From: a virus
DNA: 38,333 nt
IMG/VR virus record: IMGVR_UViG_3300020474_000043
Coordinates: 1 to 38,333 of that record
Direction: 5' to 3' (one strand)
The notes under the pieces were generated by a model. It had not been told where the DNA came from and ran no database searches. It was given only the letters and a program-made list of their open reading frames with translations. The translations under genes were made by a program, and so were the position numbers. This document shows, in pieces, positions 22,126 through 29,851 of this stretch. The stretch's first letter is position 1. Every line of letters starts with the position of its first letter.

Positions 22126-23143
22126 ATCTTCAAGTTATAATAATTATGCATACTGTGAGATGCAATACTTCATGACTTATGTGTTGGGATATCAGTCTAA
22201 GAGTGGCAAAAAAGCAGACATGGGAACTATGGTACACAAAGTAATGGAAGTACTAGCGGGATTAAAAAAATATCATCAAGATAATCCAAGAGCTAGGATA
22301 CTATGGGTTGACGACGACGCGATTGGAAAGTTTAGATGTCCAAGAAAAGAACTAAACACAGACGAACTAGTAAATAAACTTATAGATATTAGCATAGATT
22401 CTTACGCAGAAAAATCTCCACATTCTTTTAGTACAAGGGATAGGCAAGAAATAGCAAAAACCGCTTGGTGTTTTCTAACTCACAGTGATGGGCAGTTCGA
22501 TCCTAGATTAAGAGATATACACTATCCAGAACCTCACTTTGATATACCAATTGAAGAGGATTGGGCCAAGTTTGAGTATGAACAAGATGGAGAGATTTTT
22601 CAGGGACAACTAGCAATCAAAGGAACTATTGATCTTGTAACTAAGATTAGCGATGATACAATAGAGGTGGTAGATTGGAAAACTGGAAGGAGAATGGATT
22701 GGACTACAGGAGAAGTTAAAGATTATAAGAAACTGGAGAATGATCCACAACTTTTACTTTATTACTATGCTATATCAAAACTGTATCCAGAGTTTCCCAA
22801 TAGAATTATGAGTATATTTTTCTACAAGGACAAAGATGGCAATCCCGACCCTTCACCTTTTAGTTTGTGTTTTTCTCCAGAAGACGAGGGAAGATTCTTG
22901 GAAATGTTAAAAAATAGGGTTCAAGAAATTAGACAAAATATCGCCCCAAAACCGTTAGATTCTACAAGAAAACACTGGAAATGCACTAGATTATGTCATT
23001 TTTGCAAAACCAACTGGCCTGAAACCGATGTTAGCATGTGCGAGTACGTAGAACAACATGTAAATGATTATGGCATGGACAAGACTATACAGGATTGTAC
23101 TAGAGAAGGGTTTAATCTTAGTTTTTATGAAGCTCCGGGGTAA
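22106..23143 (+). CDS. PD-(D/E)xK exonuclease, RecB/Cas4-like with Fe-S ligands
   Basis: A 345-residue protein. It opens with SSYNNYAYCEMQYFMTYVLG (C17), then GTMVHKVMEVL, which matches the GxxxH helix of RecB nucleases. The active site follows: GTIDLV with D176, and EVVDWKTG with D190 and K192. The C-terminal part has C293, C297, C300 and C312. With C17 these resemble the split four-Cys Fe-S cluster of Cas4 and AddB nucleases. The family resects DNA ends. Near uvsX, helicase and primase, a recombination end-processing role is likely. No CRISPR genes are present, so it is not a CRISPR adaptation gene. Confidence 0.85.
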   Translation: MLITYVRSSSYNNYAYCEMQYFMTYVLGYQSKSGKKADMGTMVHKVMEVLAGLKKYHQDNPRARILWVDDDAIGKFRCPRKELNTDELVNKLIDISIDSYAEKSPHSFSTRDRQEIAKTAWCFLTHSDGQFDPRLRDIHYPEPHFDIPIEEDWAKFEYEQDGEIFQGQLAIKGTIDLVTKISDDTIEVVDWKTGRRMDWTTGEVKDYKKLENDPQLLLYYYAISKLYPEFPNRIMSIFFYKDKDGNPDPSPFSLCFSPEDEGRFLEMLKNRVQEIRQNIAPKPLDSTRKHWKCTRLCHFCKTNWPETDVSMCEYVEQHVNDYGMDKTIQDCTREGFNLSFYEAPG

Positions 23144-23146
23144 AAT

Positions 23147-23998
23147 ATGGAAAAATTATTAACAATAGGCATGGCTACATATGATGATTTTGATGGCGTG
23201 TACTTCTCAGTGCAAGCCCTTAGAATGTATCACGATATAGTAAATACAGATAATGTTGAAATAATAGTTGTAGATAATAACCCAAGTGGACCACACGGTA
23301 AATGTGTTAAAGATTTGATGAATGGCTGGGTTCCAAACGGTAAATATATACCATTTACAGACAAGGCTAGTACTTCTACAAGAAATGAGATTTTTAAGAG
23401 TGCTACTGGGAGATACTGCATATCTATGGATTGTCATGTATTATTTTATAAAAATGCTATAGATAATCTACTTGAATATTATAAAAATAACCCTTATTCT
23501 AAAGACATTATACATGGACCTCTAATTTATGACGATCTTAAGTCTCCTTCCACTCATTTCAAACCAACTTGGGGAGGTGACATGTATGGTCAATGGGCTA
23601 CAGACAGCGAAAATTTAGCCAAAAAGGAGCCATTTGAGATACCAATGCAAGGATTAGGTGTATTTTCTTGTAGAACTAGTGCATGGCTAGGTTTTAACCC
23701 ACTATTTAGAGGATTTGGAGGGGAAGAAGGATATATTCACGAAAAATTCCGTAGGAACGGTGGAAAAGCTGTATGTCTACCCGGATTTGATTGGTTACAC
23801 AGATTTGGTAGACCTCACGGTGTAAAGTATCCACTTATCTTAGAAGATAGAGTGTGGAATTATTTTGTAGGATGGTTAGAAATTACCAAAGACCCTGAAC
23901 ATCAAATGATCAAGGATATATATAACAATTTTTCTGGAAGAATACCTCAAAAAAGTTTAGATTTCTTATTTGAGGAAGCTAAAAAAACAATTTCTTAA
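23147..23998 (+). CDS. GT2-like glycosyltransferase
   Basis: A 283-residue GT-A protein. LTIGMATYDDFDGVYFSVQ is the typical GT2 first strand and helix, EIIVVDNNPSG follows as the second strand, and STSTRNEIFKSATGRYCISMDCHV leads to the metal-binding position. There the usual DxD is replaced by D-C-H. Downstream motifs GLGVFSCRTSAWLGF and GFGGEEGYIHEKFRR resemble the acceptor and ED catalytic region. GT2 enzymes invert a nucleotide-sugar linkage. The gene sits inside the replication block, away from the main glycan cluster. It may modify phage DNA or a virion protein; the substrate is unknown. Confidence 0.8.
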   Translation: MEKLLTIGMATYDDFDGVYFSVQALRMYHDIVNTDNVEIIVVDNNPSGPHGKCVKDLMNGWVPNGKYIPFTDKASTSTRNEIFKSATGRYCISMDCHVLFYKNAIDNLLEYYKNNPYSKDIIHGPLIYDDLKSPSTHFKPTWGGDMYGQWATDSENLAKKEPFEIPMQGLGVFSCRTSAWLGFNPLFRGFGGEEGYIHEKFRRNGGKAVCLPGFDWLHRFGRPHGVKYPLILEDRVWNYFVGWLEITKDPEHQMIKDIYNNFSGRIPQKSLDFLFEEAKKTIS

Positions 23999-24011
23999 AA
24001 GGAGAGTCTTT

Positions 24012-24605
24012 ATGTTTAATTTAAATGATGCTGATAAACAGTATAATTCTGATGTGTTTGGCTTTACAGAGGATCTAACTGAAGAAAATTTTTACGTACC
24101 AGCAGAAGCAGAATATGAAGACTTTGGAGAAGAAGTAGAAGAATATGATGCTGCCTCGCTATGGGAAAACATTCGTAAAAAGAAAGAGCGTGAAGGTAAG
24201 AATTATAAGCCTGCCAAAAAGGGCGATAAAGACAGGCCAGATCCAGAAGCTTGGAAAAAAGCTCAATCAGCCCCAAGCGACAAACAAAAGAAAGCTCTCG
24301 ATAAAAACAAAGATGGCAAGATTAGCAAAGAAGATTTTGAATTACTACGCAAAAACAAAGCGGCTGAATATCAAGGTAAAAAAGTAAAGTTGGGAAAACC
24401 TTTTAGAACTCCCGATGGACCAAAGAAAAGTAGTGTATATGTAAAAAATGATAAAGGTAACGTAGTCAAAGTAAACTTTGGCGATCCTAATATGGAAATT
24501 AAAAAAGATAATCCAGCACGCAGAAAGTCCTTCAGGGCTAGACATAACTGCGACAATCCGGGTCCACGTTGGAAAGCTCGCTATTGGTCTTGTAAGGCTT
24601 GGTAA
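24012..24605 (+). CDS. EF-hand-containing protein with conserved Arg/Trp-rich C-terminus
   Basis: ATG 24012 follows AAGGAG (23999-24004), inside the spacer after the glycosyltransferase. The 197-residue protein has an acidic N-terminus, a basic linker, and at about residues 97-110 the EF-hand loop DKNKDGKISKED, with D, N, D, S and D at the calcium-binding positions. The last 60 residues form a basic module: SVYVKNDKGNVVKVNFGDPN, then PARRKSFRARHNCDNPGP and ARYWSCKAW. I recall this type of C-terminal module from large aquatic phage genomes, but I cannot name its function. The single EF-hand suggests calcium sensing or calcium-stabilised folding. A prohead or virion-core role is possible. Confidence 0.7.
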   Translation: MFNLNDADKQYNSDVFGFTEDLTEENFYVPAEAEYEDFGEEVEEYDAASLWENIRKKKEREGKNYKPAKKGDKDRPDPEAWKKAQSAPSDKQKKALDKNKDGKISKEDFELLRKNKAAEYQGKKVKLGKPFRTPDGPKKSSVYVKNDKGNVVKVNFGDPNMEIKKDNPARRKSFRARHNCDNPGPRWKARYWSCKAW

Positions 24606-24606
24606 A

Positions 24607-24828
24607 ATGACACTAAGAAAAAAATGGAATGAGCATCTAAATGAAAATAACATGACCTATTGGCAACATTTTAGATTTGCCGTAGGTCATGGTTTAATAT
24701 GTATAAGAGCTGGTGTATATTTATGTATACATGGTTTATTGCCATGTTTTAGACGTAGGGCTGGTACTAGATTAGTACAAAGACTAGAAAAAGTATTTAG
24801 CGAGAGAGAATATGAGCTTAATAAATAA
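24607..24828 (+). CDS. Small membrane protein resembling DUF6356
   Basis: The start is ATG 24607, one base after the preceding stop; upstream in-frame codons would run through the previous gene and are not used. The 73-residue protein has the pattern MTYWQHFRFAVGHGLICIRA, then GVYLCIHGLLPCFRRRAGTR, which matches what I know of DUF6356, a short membrane-associated family with a YWxHxRFA motif and an HxLxPxxF motif. One hydrophobic helix spans about residues 27-47. Function of the family is unknown. It overlaps the PAP2-like phosphatase gene by 17 bases, so it may anchor or assist it. Confidence 0.65.
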   Translation: MTLRKKWNEHLNENNMTYWQHFRFAVGHGLICIRAGVYLCIHGLLPCFRRRAGTRLVQRLEKVFSEREYELNK

Positions 24829-25507
24829 TGTAGCCGCAATTATAGACGCTAAAGTAGAATTAAAAGATTTAAAATACTCTAAAGACTTTGTATACGAAAG
24901 TGGACAAGGGGCTTTAAATATTAATTGGAAAAATATTTTACCGCAACCCCCTAAAAATAATAGTCTATCTACCAGTAAAGAATTAGAAATAGTAGCTGAA
25001 GCAACAAAGAAAAGATCTAACAAGGCTGTAGAGTTAGTATATAAAGTAGATGACGATCCTCTGCATTTATTTTTTGATTTTCTAGAAAGCAAAAACATCA
25101 AAGAAAATAGAGGTGAGTTTGATCAATATTATAACCTTGTAGAGCCATACACATACGCTTTAAAATATTATTTTAATAGACCAAGACCTGAACAAATAGC
25201 TCCATATTTGAATACAAAGATTAACGTGTTGTATACAGAAACTCACCATACACCTGCGTATCCTAGCGGTCATACGATTTACGCTGCCATTGCAGCGCAC
25301 TTATTTTCAGAAAAATATCCGCAGTATCGCAAAGAATTTTTTGAGTTGGCAAAACAAGCTGGAATTGCTAGAATATTACAGGGAGTCCACTACCCATCAG
25401 ATAACAAGGCTGGGATGATAGTTGCAGAATTTTTATTCCCAAAAGTAAAGGAAAGATTGAAAGATGAGCGAAAAAGTAAAAAGTTTCCCGTTGACGGACG
25501 CTCCTAG
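24812..25507 (+). CDS. PAP2-superfamily (acid phosphatase-like) phosphatase
   Basis: A 231-residue protein with the three PAP2 motifs in order: K118-x6-R125-P126 (ALKYYFNRPRP), PSGH at 151-154, and R187-x5-H193-x3-D197 (ARILQGVHYPSD). The usual Ser before Arg is Ala here. The family removes phosphate from lipid phosphates, nucleotides or small molecules. Most membrane PAP2 enzymes have several transmembrane helices, but this one has none clear and no signal peptide. It therefore resembles the soluble class A acid phosphatase type and probably acts in the cytoplasm. It could act on nucleotides or lipid-linked sugar carriers. It follows a small membrane protein by overlap. Confidence 0.82.
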   Translation: MSLINNVAAIIDAKVELKDLKYSKDFVYESGQGALNINWKNILPQPPKNNSLSTSKELEIVAEATKKRSNKAVELVYKVDDDPLHLFFDFLESKNIKENRGEFDQYYNLVEPYTYALKYYFNRPRPEQIAPYLNTKINVLYTETHHTPAYPSGHTIYAAIAAHLFSEKYPQYRKEFFELAKQAGIARILQGVHYPSDNKAGMIVAEFLFPKVKERLKDERKSKKFPVDGRS

Positions 25508-25556
25508 ACCAAAGGAGCCGGTAAGAATACCGATGCCCGCGAACCCAAAACAATGA
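25464..25556 (+). CDS. Possible 30-residue proline-rich peptide
   Basis: A 30-codon frame begins inside the end of the PAP2-like gene in another frame and ends with TGA at 25554-25556, which is the left arm of structured repeat B1. The product is SEKVKSFPLTDAPRPKEPVR followed by IPMPANPKQ, Pro/Lys-rich with no hydrophobic core. AAAGGAAAG about ten bases before the ATG could act as a weak ribosome binding site. Support is mainly that the frame is open, Pro codons look used, and a stop inside a repeat arm recurs at phoH. Confidence 0.4.
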   Translation: MSEKVKSFPLTDAPRPKEPVRIPMPANPKQ

Positions 25557-25607
25557 CGGATTCAGCTTATTATCTAGTTAATTCTAGATTTATGATATCA
25601 TCCGTCA
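25554..25607 (+). repeat. Structured hairpin repeat, copy B1
   Basis: Outer stem TGACGGA (25554-25560) with TCCGTCA (25601-25607), extended by a T-A pair. The inner stem ATCTAG/CTAGAT surrounds TTAATT. The bubble reads TTCA-N5-TTA on the left and TTTA-N5-TCA on the right. A CACCATACAA linker follows. The outer arms are unrelated in sequence to those of A1 and A2 but equally complementary. Confidence 0.85.
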
Positions 25608-25616
25608 CCATACAAA

Positions 25617-25668
25617 GCCAGATTCAATTCATTATCTAGTTCATTCTAGATTCAAGATGTTATCTGGC
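25617..25668 (+). repeat. Structured hairpin repeat, copy B2
   Basis: Outer arms GCCAGA (25617-25622) and TCTGGC (25663-25668), the same as in copy A3. The inner stem ATCTAG/CTAGAT surrounds TTCATT. The bubble reads TTCA-N5-TTA on both strands. The following CAACTTATAA linker leads to AGGAGG, the ribosome binding site of the polymerase gene at 25692. Confidence 0.85.
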
Positions 25669-25691
25669 AACTTATAATTGAGGAGGAAAGA

Positions 25692-27260
25692 TTGAACTGG
25701 TTTCCATTGAAGAATTTTACGCATTATAGTTTACTAAAAGGATTCTCTAAGCCACATGAACTTGCAAAGATTTGTGCGGATAATGACTATCCAGCATGTG
25801 GTATTACAGATTATAAGTCTATATCAGGTGCAGTATCTTTTCACCAAGCCTGCAAAAAGGTTGGCATAAAACCAATCATAGGCTGTTCATTTGACAATAC
25901 CACGGTGTACGCTAAAAACAAAGATGGCTGGCACGATCTTATACAGATGGTATCAATGACCGATGAAGAAGGTAATATGCCAACTAATATTGCTAAAGAT
26001 ATTATAAGTAGAAATAATTTACTGGCGGTACATAAATCTAAAGATAATATTAAACCATCTTACTATGCAAAGAAAGAGCAAGCTGGATTACACAGAGTAT
26101 TATTATGCTCTGCGTTAAAGACTACGCTGCCCAAAATACAAACTAAGATTAGGAAGAATGAATTAGAGCCAGAAATATTAGAATACTTTACTAATGATAA
26201 CAAATGTATAACAAAGGGTAAAGCAACTAAAGAACTGCAACACATATACGAGTCATGTGAAGATTATGAAATATTAAATCCTCCTATGCTACCTAAGTTT
26301 GTATGTCCAAAAGGATTGTCACAAGAGGAATATCTAACTGATATGGCGCGTGAGGGATATAGAAACTTTCTAAAAGACAAGGTTGGGGATGATGAAGGAT
26401 TACAGCAAATCTATGGTGACAGATTTAGGAAAGAGCTACAGGTTATAAAGGATGCTGATCTATTTGGATATTTTCTTATTGTGCAAGATATCATTAAACA
26501 TGTAGAAAAAGACATGGGATGTTTAGCTGGACCGGGGCGTGGATCTGCTGCTGGATGTTTGATATCCTATCTAATTGGCATCACTAAAATTGATCCAGTA
26601 GAACATGATCTAATTTTTGAGAGATTCTATAATGCTGGTAGAAACACAGGCGGTCATGTTTCTTTACCCGATATTGACATGGACGTTCCGGGTAAACGTA
26701 GAGATGATGTTATAGACTATTTAAAAAATACTTATGGACATGATCATGTTAGTCAGATGATTACATTTGGTAGACTACAGGGGCGTAGCGCAATTAAAGA
26801 AGTACTTCGTATAAATGAGGCTTGTTCTTTTAGTGAAATGAATGCTATAACTAAGAGTGTACCTAACGAAGCTGACATATCTGATCAACTAGCAGACATG
26901 GATGACGAAGATAGATCAATTATACGGTGGTCTTTAATAAATAGAGCAGACGAATTAAGAGATTTTTGCCACATAACTGACGATGGTAAACTGGAGGGTG
27001 ATTATGCAGAGTATTTTCAACAAGCCATTAACATAGAAGGTACGTTTAAAACTCAGGGAAAACACGCTGCTGGCGTTGTGATATCTAAAGATAAACTAAA
27101 AAATGTATGTCCTATGGTAACACAGAAAGGTTCTACAGAAAAGATAGCAGGATTAGAAATGTCCGATCTAGAGGCGCTAGGTCATGTAAAATTTGATGTT
27201 CTAGGAATTAACCTTCTAGATAAACTTATGAAAATAAAGGAAATAAAAAATGGCAAATAG
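25692..27260 (+). CDS. dnaE: Family C DNA polymerase (DnaE), N-terminal half: degenerate PHP and palm
   Basis: The TTG start at 25692 follows AGGAGG (25681-25686). The 522-residue protein covers the PHP and palm of the bacterial polymerase III alpha subunit. The PHP opening PLKNFTHYSLLKG aligns to the family HLHNHTEYSLLDG pattern, but every metal-binding His is replaced; GITDY and GCSF also lack the usual His and Glu. The domain is about 190 residues, shorter than normal. The palm is intact: GPGRGSAAG at 280-288, catalytic Asp 327 and 329 in PDIDMD, and the third Asp 502 in KFDVLGI. The protein stops at residue 522, just before the fingers. The rest is in the 27908 gene. Its end overlaps the exonuclease gene by 11 bases. 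Confidence 0.9.
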   Translation: MNWFPLKNFTHYSLLKGFSKPHELAKICADNDYPACGITDYKSISGAVSFHQACKKVGIKPIIGCSFDNTTVYAKNKDGWHDLIQMVSMTDEEGNMPTNIAKDIISRNNLLAVHKSKDNIKPSYYAKKEQAGLHRVLLCSALKTTLPKIQTKIRKNELEPEILEYFTNDNKCITKGKATKELQHIYESCEDYEILNPPMLPKFVCPKGLSQEEYLTDMAREGYRNFLKDKVGDDEGLQQIYGDRFRKELQVIKDADLFGYFLIVQDIIKHVEKDMGCLAGPGRGSAAGCLISYLIGITKIDPVEHDLIFERFYNAGRNTGGHVSLPDIDMDVPGKRRDDVIDYLKNTYGHDHVSQMITFGRLQGRSAIKEVLRINEACSFSEMNAITKSVPNEADISDQLADMDDEDRSIIRWSLINRADELRDFCHITDDGKLEGDYAEYFQQAINIEGTFKTQGKHAAGVVISKDKLKNVCPMVTQKGSTEKIAGLEMSDLEALGHVKFDVLGINLLDKLMKIKEIKNGK

Positions 27261-27930
27261 AGATTTTATTGTATTTGACTTTGAAACGGGAAGTAGAAAC
27301 CCTCATAAAACACAACCAACACAGATTGCTGCGATAGCACTTGATGGTAGAAATCTATCTGTTAAAGGTACTTTTGATAGTGAGATTAGACCAATACTTA
27401 ACGACGATGCTGCTATTGCCGCTGGGCTTGATCCCATAGAAGATGGCGCACTAAAAGTAACTGGCAAGAATCGTAAAGATTTAGCTAAAGCTCCTTCTTT
27501 AAAATCCGTATGGAAAAAGTTCTGTACCTTTGTTGATAAATACAATTGGAAAAAAGACCCTTTCTTTAATCCCATTCCAGTAGGATTTAACATTATTGGC
27601 TTTGATATGGTTATCATAAACCGTATGTGCAAAGAATATGGACCATATGACGAAACAAGACAACAGCAAAAGATCTTTAGCAAGATTCATAAGTGTGATG
27701 TCATGGACAATATGCACATGTGGACAGAAGGAGATCCTAGTATTAGATCTATAAGCATGGACACACTTCGTGAGCGTATGGGACTTAGTTCAGAAAATGC
27801 CCACGACGCATTGCAGGATGTTAAAGATACGGCTAATATATTTATAAAACTATTGAAGACTCACAGAGCAGTCTACCAAAACATTGAACTAGATAAGGCA
27901 TTTGCAAATGGAAATTTATACGTCAAATAA
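27250..27930 (+). CDS. DnaQ-like DEDDh 3'-5' exonuclease
   Basis: The 226-residue protein begins with the Exo I motif: FDFETG with D10 and E12. An Exo II strand with D119 (NIIGFD) follows, and an Exo III motif HDALQD with H185 and D190. This is the DEDDh set used by the polymerase III epsilon proofreading subunit. It sits between the two halves of the polymerase, overlapping the first by 11 bases and the second by 23. This strongly suggests it proofreads for that polymerase, whose own PHP domain looks inactive. The C-terminal tail after the exonuclease fold is short and may contact the polymerase. Confident family call; the partner is inferred from location. Confidence 0.9.
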   Translation: MANRDFIVFDFETGSRNPHKTQPTQIAAIALDGRNLSVKGTFDSEIRPILNDDAAIAAGLDPIEDGALKVTGKNRKDLAKAPSLKSVWKKFCTFVDKYNWKKDPFFNPIPVGFNIIGFDMVIINRMCKEYGPYDETRQQQKIFSKIHKCDVMDNMHMWTEGDPSIRSISMDTLRERMGLSSENAHDALQDVKDTANIFIKLLKTHRAVYQNIELDKAFANGNLYVK

Positions 27931-29485
27931 GTACGACGACAAGAAAACTTGGCAATTATTTGCTGATGGAAAAACCAAAGGGGTATTCCAGCTAGAAAGC
28001 AATCTTGGTAAATCTTGGTCAAAGAAGCTTTCTCCAAACAATATTGAAGAATTGTCAGCATTAATTGCTATTATACGACCCGGATGTTTAAAAGCTTTCG
28101 TGGATGGTAAGTCTATGACCCAGCATTTTATCGACCGTAAGCATGGTCGAGAAGAAGTTACCTACCTACATGACTCTTTAGAGGAAATTTTAGCTCCAAC
28201 TTATGGAGTTCTAGTTTATCAAGAACAATCTATGCGTATTGCACAAAAAATTGCTGGATTTAATCTTGAGGAAGCAGATGAACTACGTAAAGCTATTGGT
28301 AAGAAAAAAGCAGACCTCATGGCGAAGGTTAAGAAAAAATTTATTGCTGGTGCAAAAAAAGTTGGAACAGTAAATAAAGAAGAAGCAGAAGAAATATTTG
28401 GCTGGATTCAAGCATCTGCTAGATATGCTTTTAATAAATCACATAGTATTTCATACGCTGTTTGTTCATACTGGAGTGCCTTTCAAAAGTCTCATAACAC
28501 AGAACAATTTTTCTTATCATATTTATACTATGCTAACGAAAAGCAAGACCCTCACAGGGAAGTATATGAATTGTTGTCTGAAGCAAAGCTATTTGACATT
28601 GAAGCTAGAACTCCAAGTCTAGTAAACTTTGATGTTAAATTTAATGTTAAAAAACACAAAATATACTTTGGTATAAAAGATATTAAATCACTAACAGGTA
28701 AAACTGGCGACAAGGTTATTGATGGTATAAAAGAAGTAGAATCAGAATTGAAAAAACCTATAACTAAATTTACATGGGTAGAAATACTATTGTTCTTTGC
28801 TCCCAAGGTTTCTTCAACAGCTTTCAAAGCTCTAGCTTCCATAGGATTTTTTAGAGATTTTGATGGTAGAATTACAAGAAATAAAGCTATATATGATTAT
28901 GAAATATATAGGACTTTAACTAAAGCAGAACAAACTTGGATACAAAAAAACTATGAAGATAATAAATGGACAAACTTTGTAGACTGCCTGAAATCACTAG
29001 CCCCTACAAAGAAAAAAGGCGGTGGTACTAGCAAGATAGCAAGAAAACAAATTGTAGAAAATGAAATACAACTTCTACTAGACCCTCCATTTAGTCTGGA
29101 GGACGATCCGGGCTGGATAATAGATCAAGAAACTAGATTTCTAGGATGTCCAGTTACAATGACCAAAATAGATACAGCGGATAAATCTGCTGCAAACACT
29201 ACTTGCAAAGAAATTGTTAATGGCAAGAAGGGTAAAAATCTTTGCGTAGTAGGTAACGTACAAAGAATTGCTGATTACACAATCAGTAAAGGTGATTCAA
29301 AGGGTCAGGCTATGGCCTTTCTAACTATTGAAGATGATACTTGTTCACTAGATAGCGTTGTAGTATTTCCAAAAATCAGGCAAAAATATAAGTATATTTT
29401 ATATGAAGGTAATAATCTTATTTTCTGTGGTTCTGTAGCAAAACATGAAACATCTCTCATAGTAGATAAAATTCATGAAATTTAA
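27908..29485 (+). CDS. Family C DNA polymerase (DnaE), C-terminal half: fingers, HhH/OB
   Basis: ATG 27908 with AAGG (27895-27898) nine bases upstream gives a 525-residue protein. It continues exactly where the 25692 gene stops: DDKKTWQLFADGKTKGVFQL matches the DDxxxFxxLxxGxTxGVFQLES start of the fingers. Then come IRPG, the FIDRKHGREEVTYLHDSLEEIL region, YGVLVYQEQSMRIAQ and RKAIGKKK, FNKSHS and YAVCSYWSAFQK. The last 90 residues (VGNVQRIADYTISK, MAFLTIEDDT) form the OB fold. No intein-like splicing residues flank the joint. Together the halves give about 1047 residues, near a full DnaE. They should assemble from separate chains. Confidence 0.9.
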   Translation: MEIYTSNKYDDKKTWQLFADGKTKGVFQLESNLGKSWSKKLSPNNIEELSALIAIIRPGCLKAFVDGKSMTQHFIDRKHGREEVTYLHDSLEEILAPTYGVLVYQEQSMRIAQKIAGFNLEEADELRKAIGKKKADLMAKVKKKFIAGAKKVGTVNKEEAEEIFGWIQASARYAFNKSHSISYAVCSYWSAFQKSHNTEQFFLSYLYYANEKQDPHREVYELLSEAKLFDIEARTPSLVNFDVKFNVKKHKIYFGIKDIKSLTGKTGDKVIDGIKEVESELKKPITKFTWVEILLFFAPKVSSTAFKALASIGFFRDFDGRITRNKAIYDYEIYRTLTKAEQTWIQKNYEDNKWTNFVDCLKSLAPTKKKGGGTSKIARKQIVENEIQLLLDPPFSLEDDPGWIIDQETRFLGCPVTMTKIDTADKSAANTTCKEIVNGKKGKNLCVVGNVQRIADYTISKGDSKGQAMAFLTIEDDTCSLDSVVVFPKIRQKYKYILYEGNNLIFCGSVAKHETSLIVDKIHEI

Positions 29486-29489
29486 ATGG

Positions 29490-29518
29490 TTTTTTTTAGC
29501 TGTACAAGCTAATATACT
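29490..29518 (+). promoter_or_regulatory. Possible regulatory hairpin and -10 box before the second ssb-like gene
   Basis: The 48-base gap holds a T-run (29490-29497), a 6-bp hairpin TTAGCT/AGCTAA with a 5-nt loop (29496-29512), and TATACT (29513-29518), a good -10 box with no convincing -35 box. The T-run is on the wrong side for a + strand terminator. Confidence 0.3.
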
Positions 29519-29533
29519 AGGATAGGAGAGAAT

Positions 29534-29851
29534 ATGAACAATTGCTGCCTCACTGGATATCTTGTAGAAAATCCACGCACCACTATGGTTGGTGACATAG
29601 TACTAGCTGAATTTACGCTAGTGGTCTATAATTACAGAAGGGCCAAAAGTACGGGTGAAAAAAGTAGAATACCCACATATTTACAGTGTGAAGCATGGCA
29701 CACTGGAGCGGAAACAATTGAAAGATTTGCTACTAAAGGTAGTAAAATGACTATACAAGCTTCCGTGAAAAACAGATCTAAAGACGACGATAGAATTGTA
29801 TTTAGAATAAACGAATTTGATATTTGTAATCAGGAGTATGTAGACGAATGA
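29534..29851 (+). CDS. Second SSB-like OB-fold protein
   Basis: A 105-residue protein with an OB-fold pattern: NNCCLTGYLVENP at the start, VLAEFTLVVYN as the second strand, then RIPTYLQCEAWHTGAETIER and the FATKGSKMTIQASVKNRS strands. Compared with the ssb at 2320 it is more divergent, lacks Trp at the usual first position, and has no acidic tail. AGGAGAG precedes the ATG and a 48-base gap separates it from the polymerase. It could be a specialised SSB or an accessory for the split polymerase. It overlaps the glycosyltransferase gene by four bases, so it is the junction between replication and glycan blocks. Confidence 0.72.
   Translation: MNNCCLTGYLVENPRTTMVGDIVLAEFTLVVYNYRRAKSTGEKSRIPTYLQCEAWHTGAETIERFATKGSKMTIQASVKNRSKDDDRIVFRINEFDICNQEYVDE

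Noticed and set aside
27230-27930. An intein or intron joining the two polymerase halves
   Set aside because: The intervening sequence encodes a complete exonuclease with its own start, in a different frame from the first half. No splicing residues or intron structure are visible. A group I intron cannot be fully excluded by eye, but the overlapping starts argue against it.
29490-29512. A terminator after the polymerase gene
   Set aside because: The T-run precedes the hairpin on the + strand and on the - strand the stem is followed by A, so neither orientation gives a terminator.
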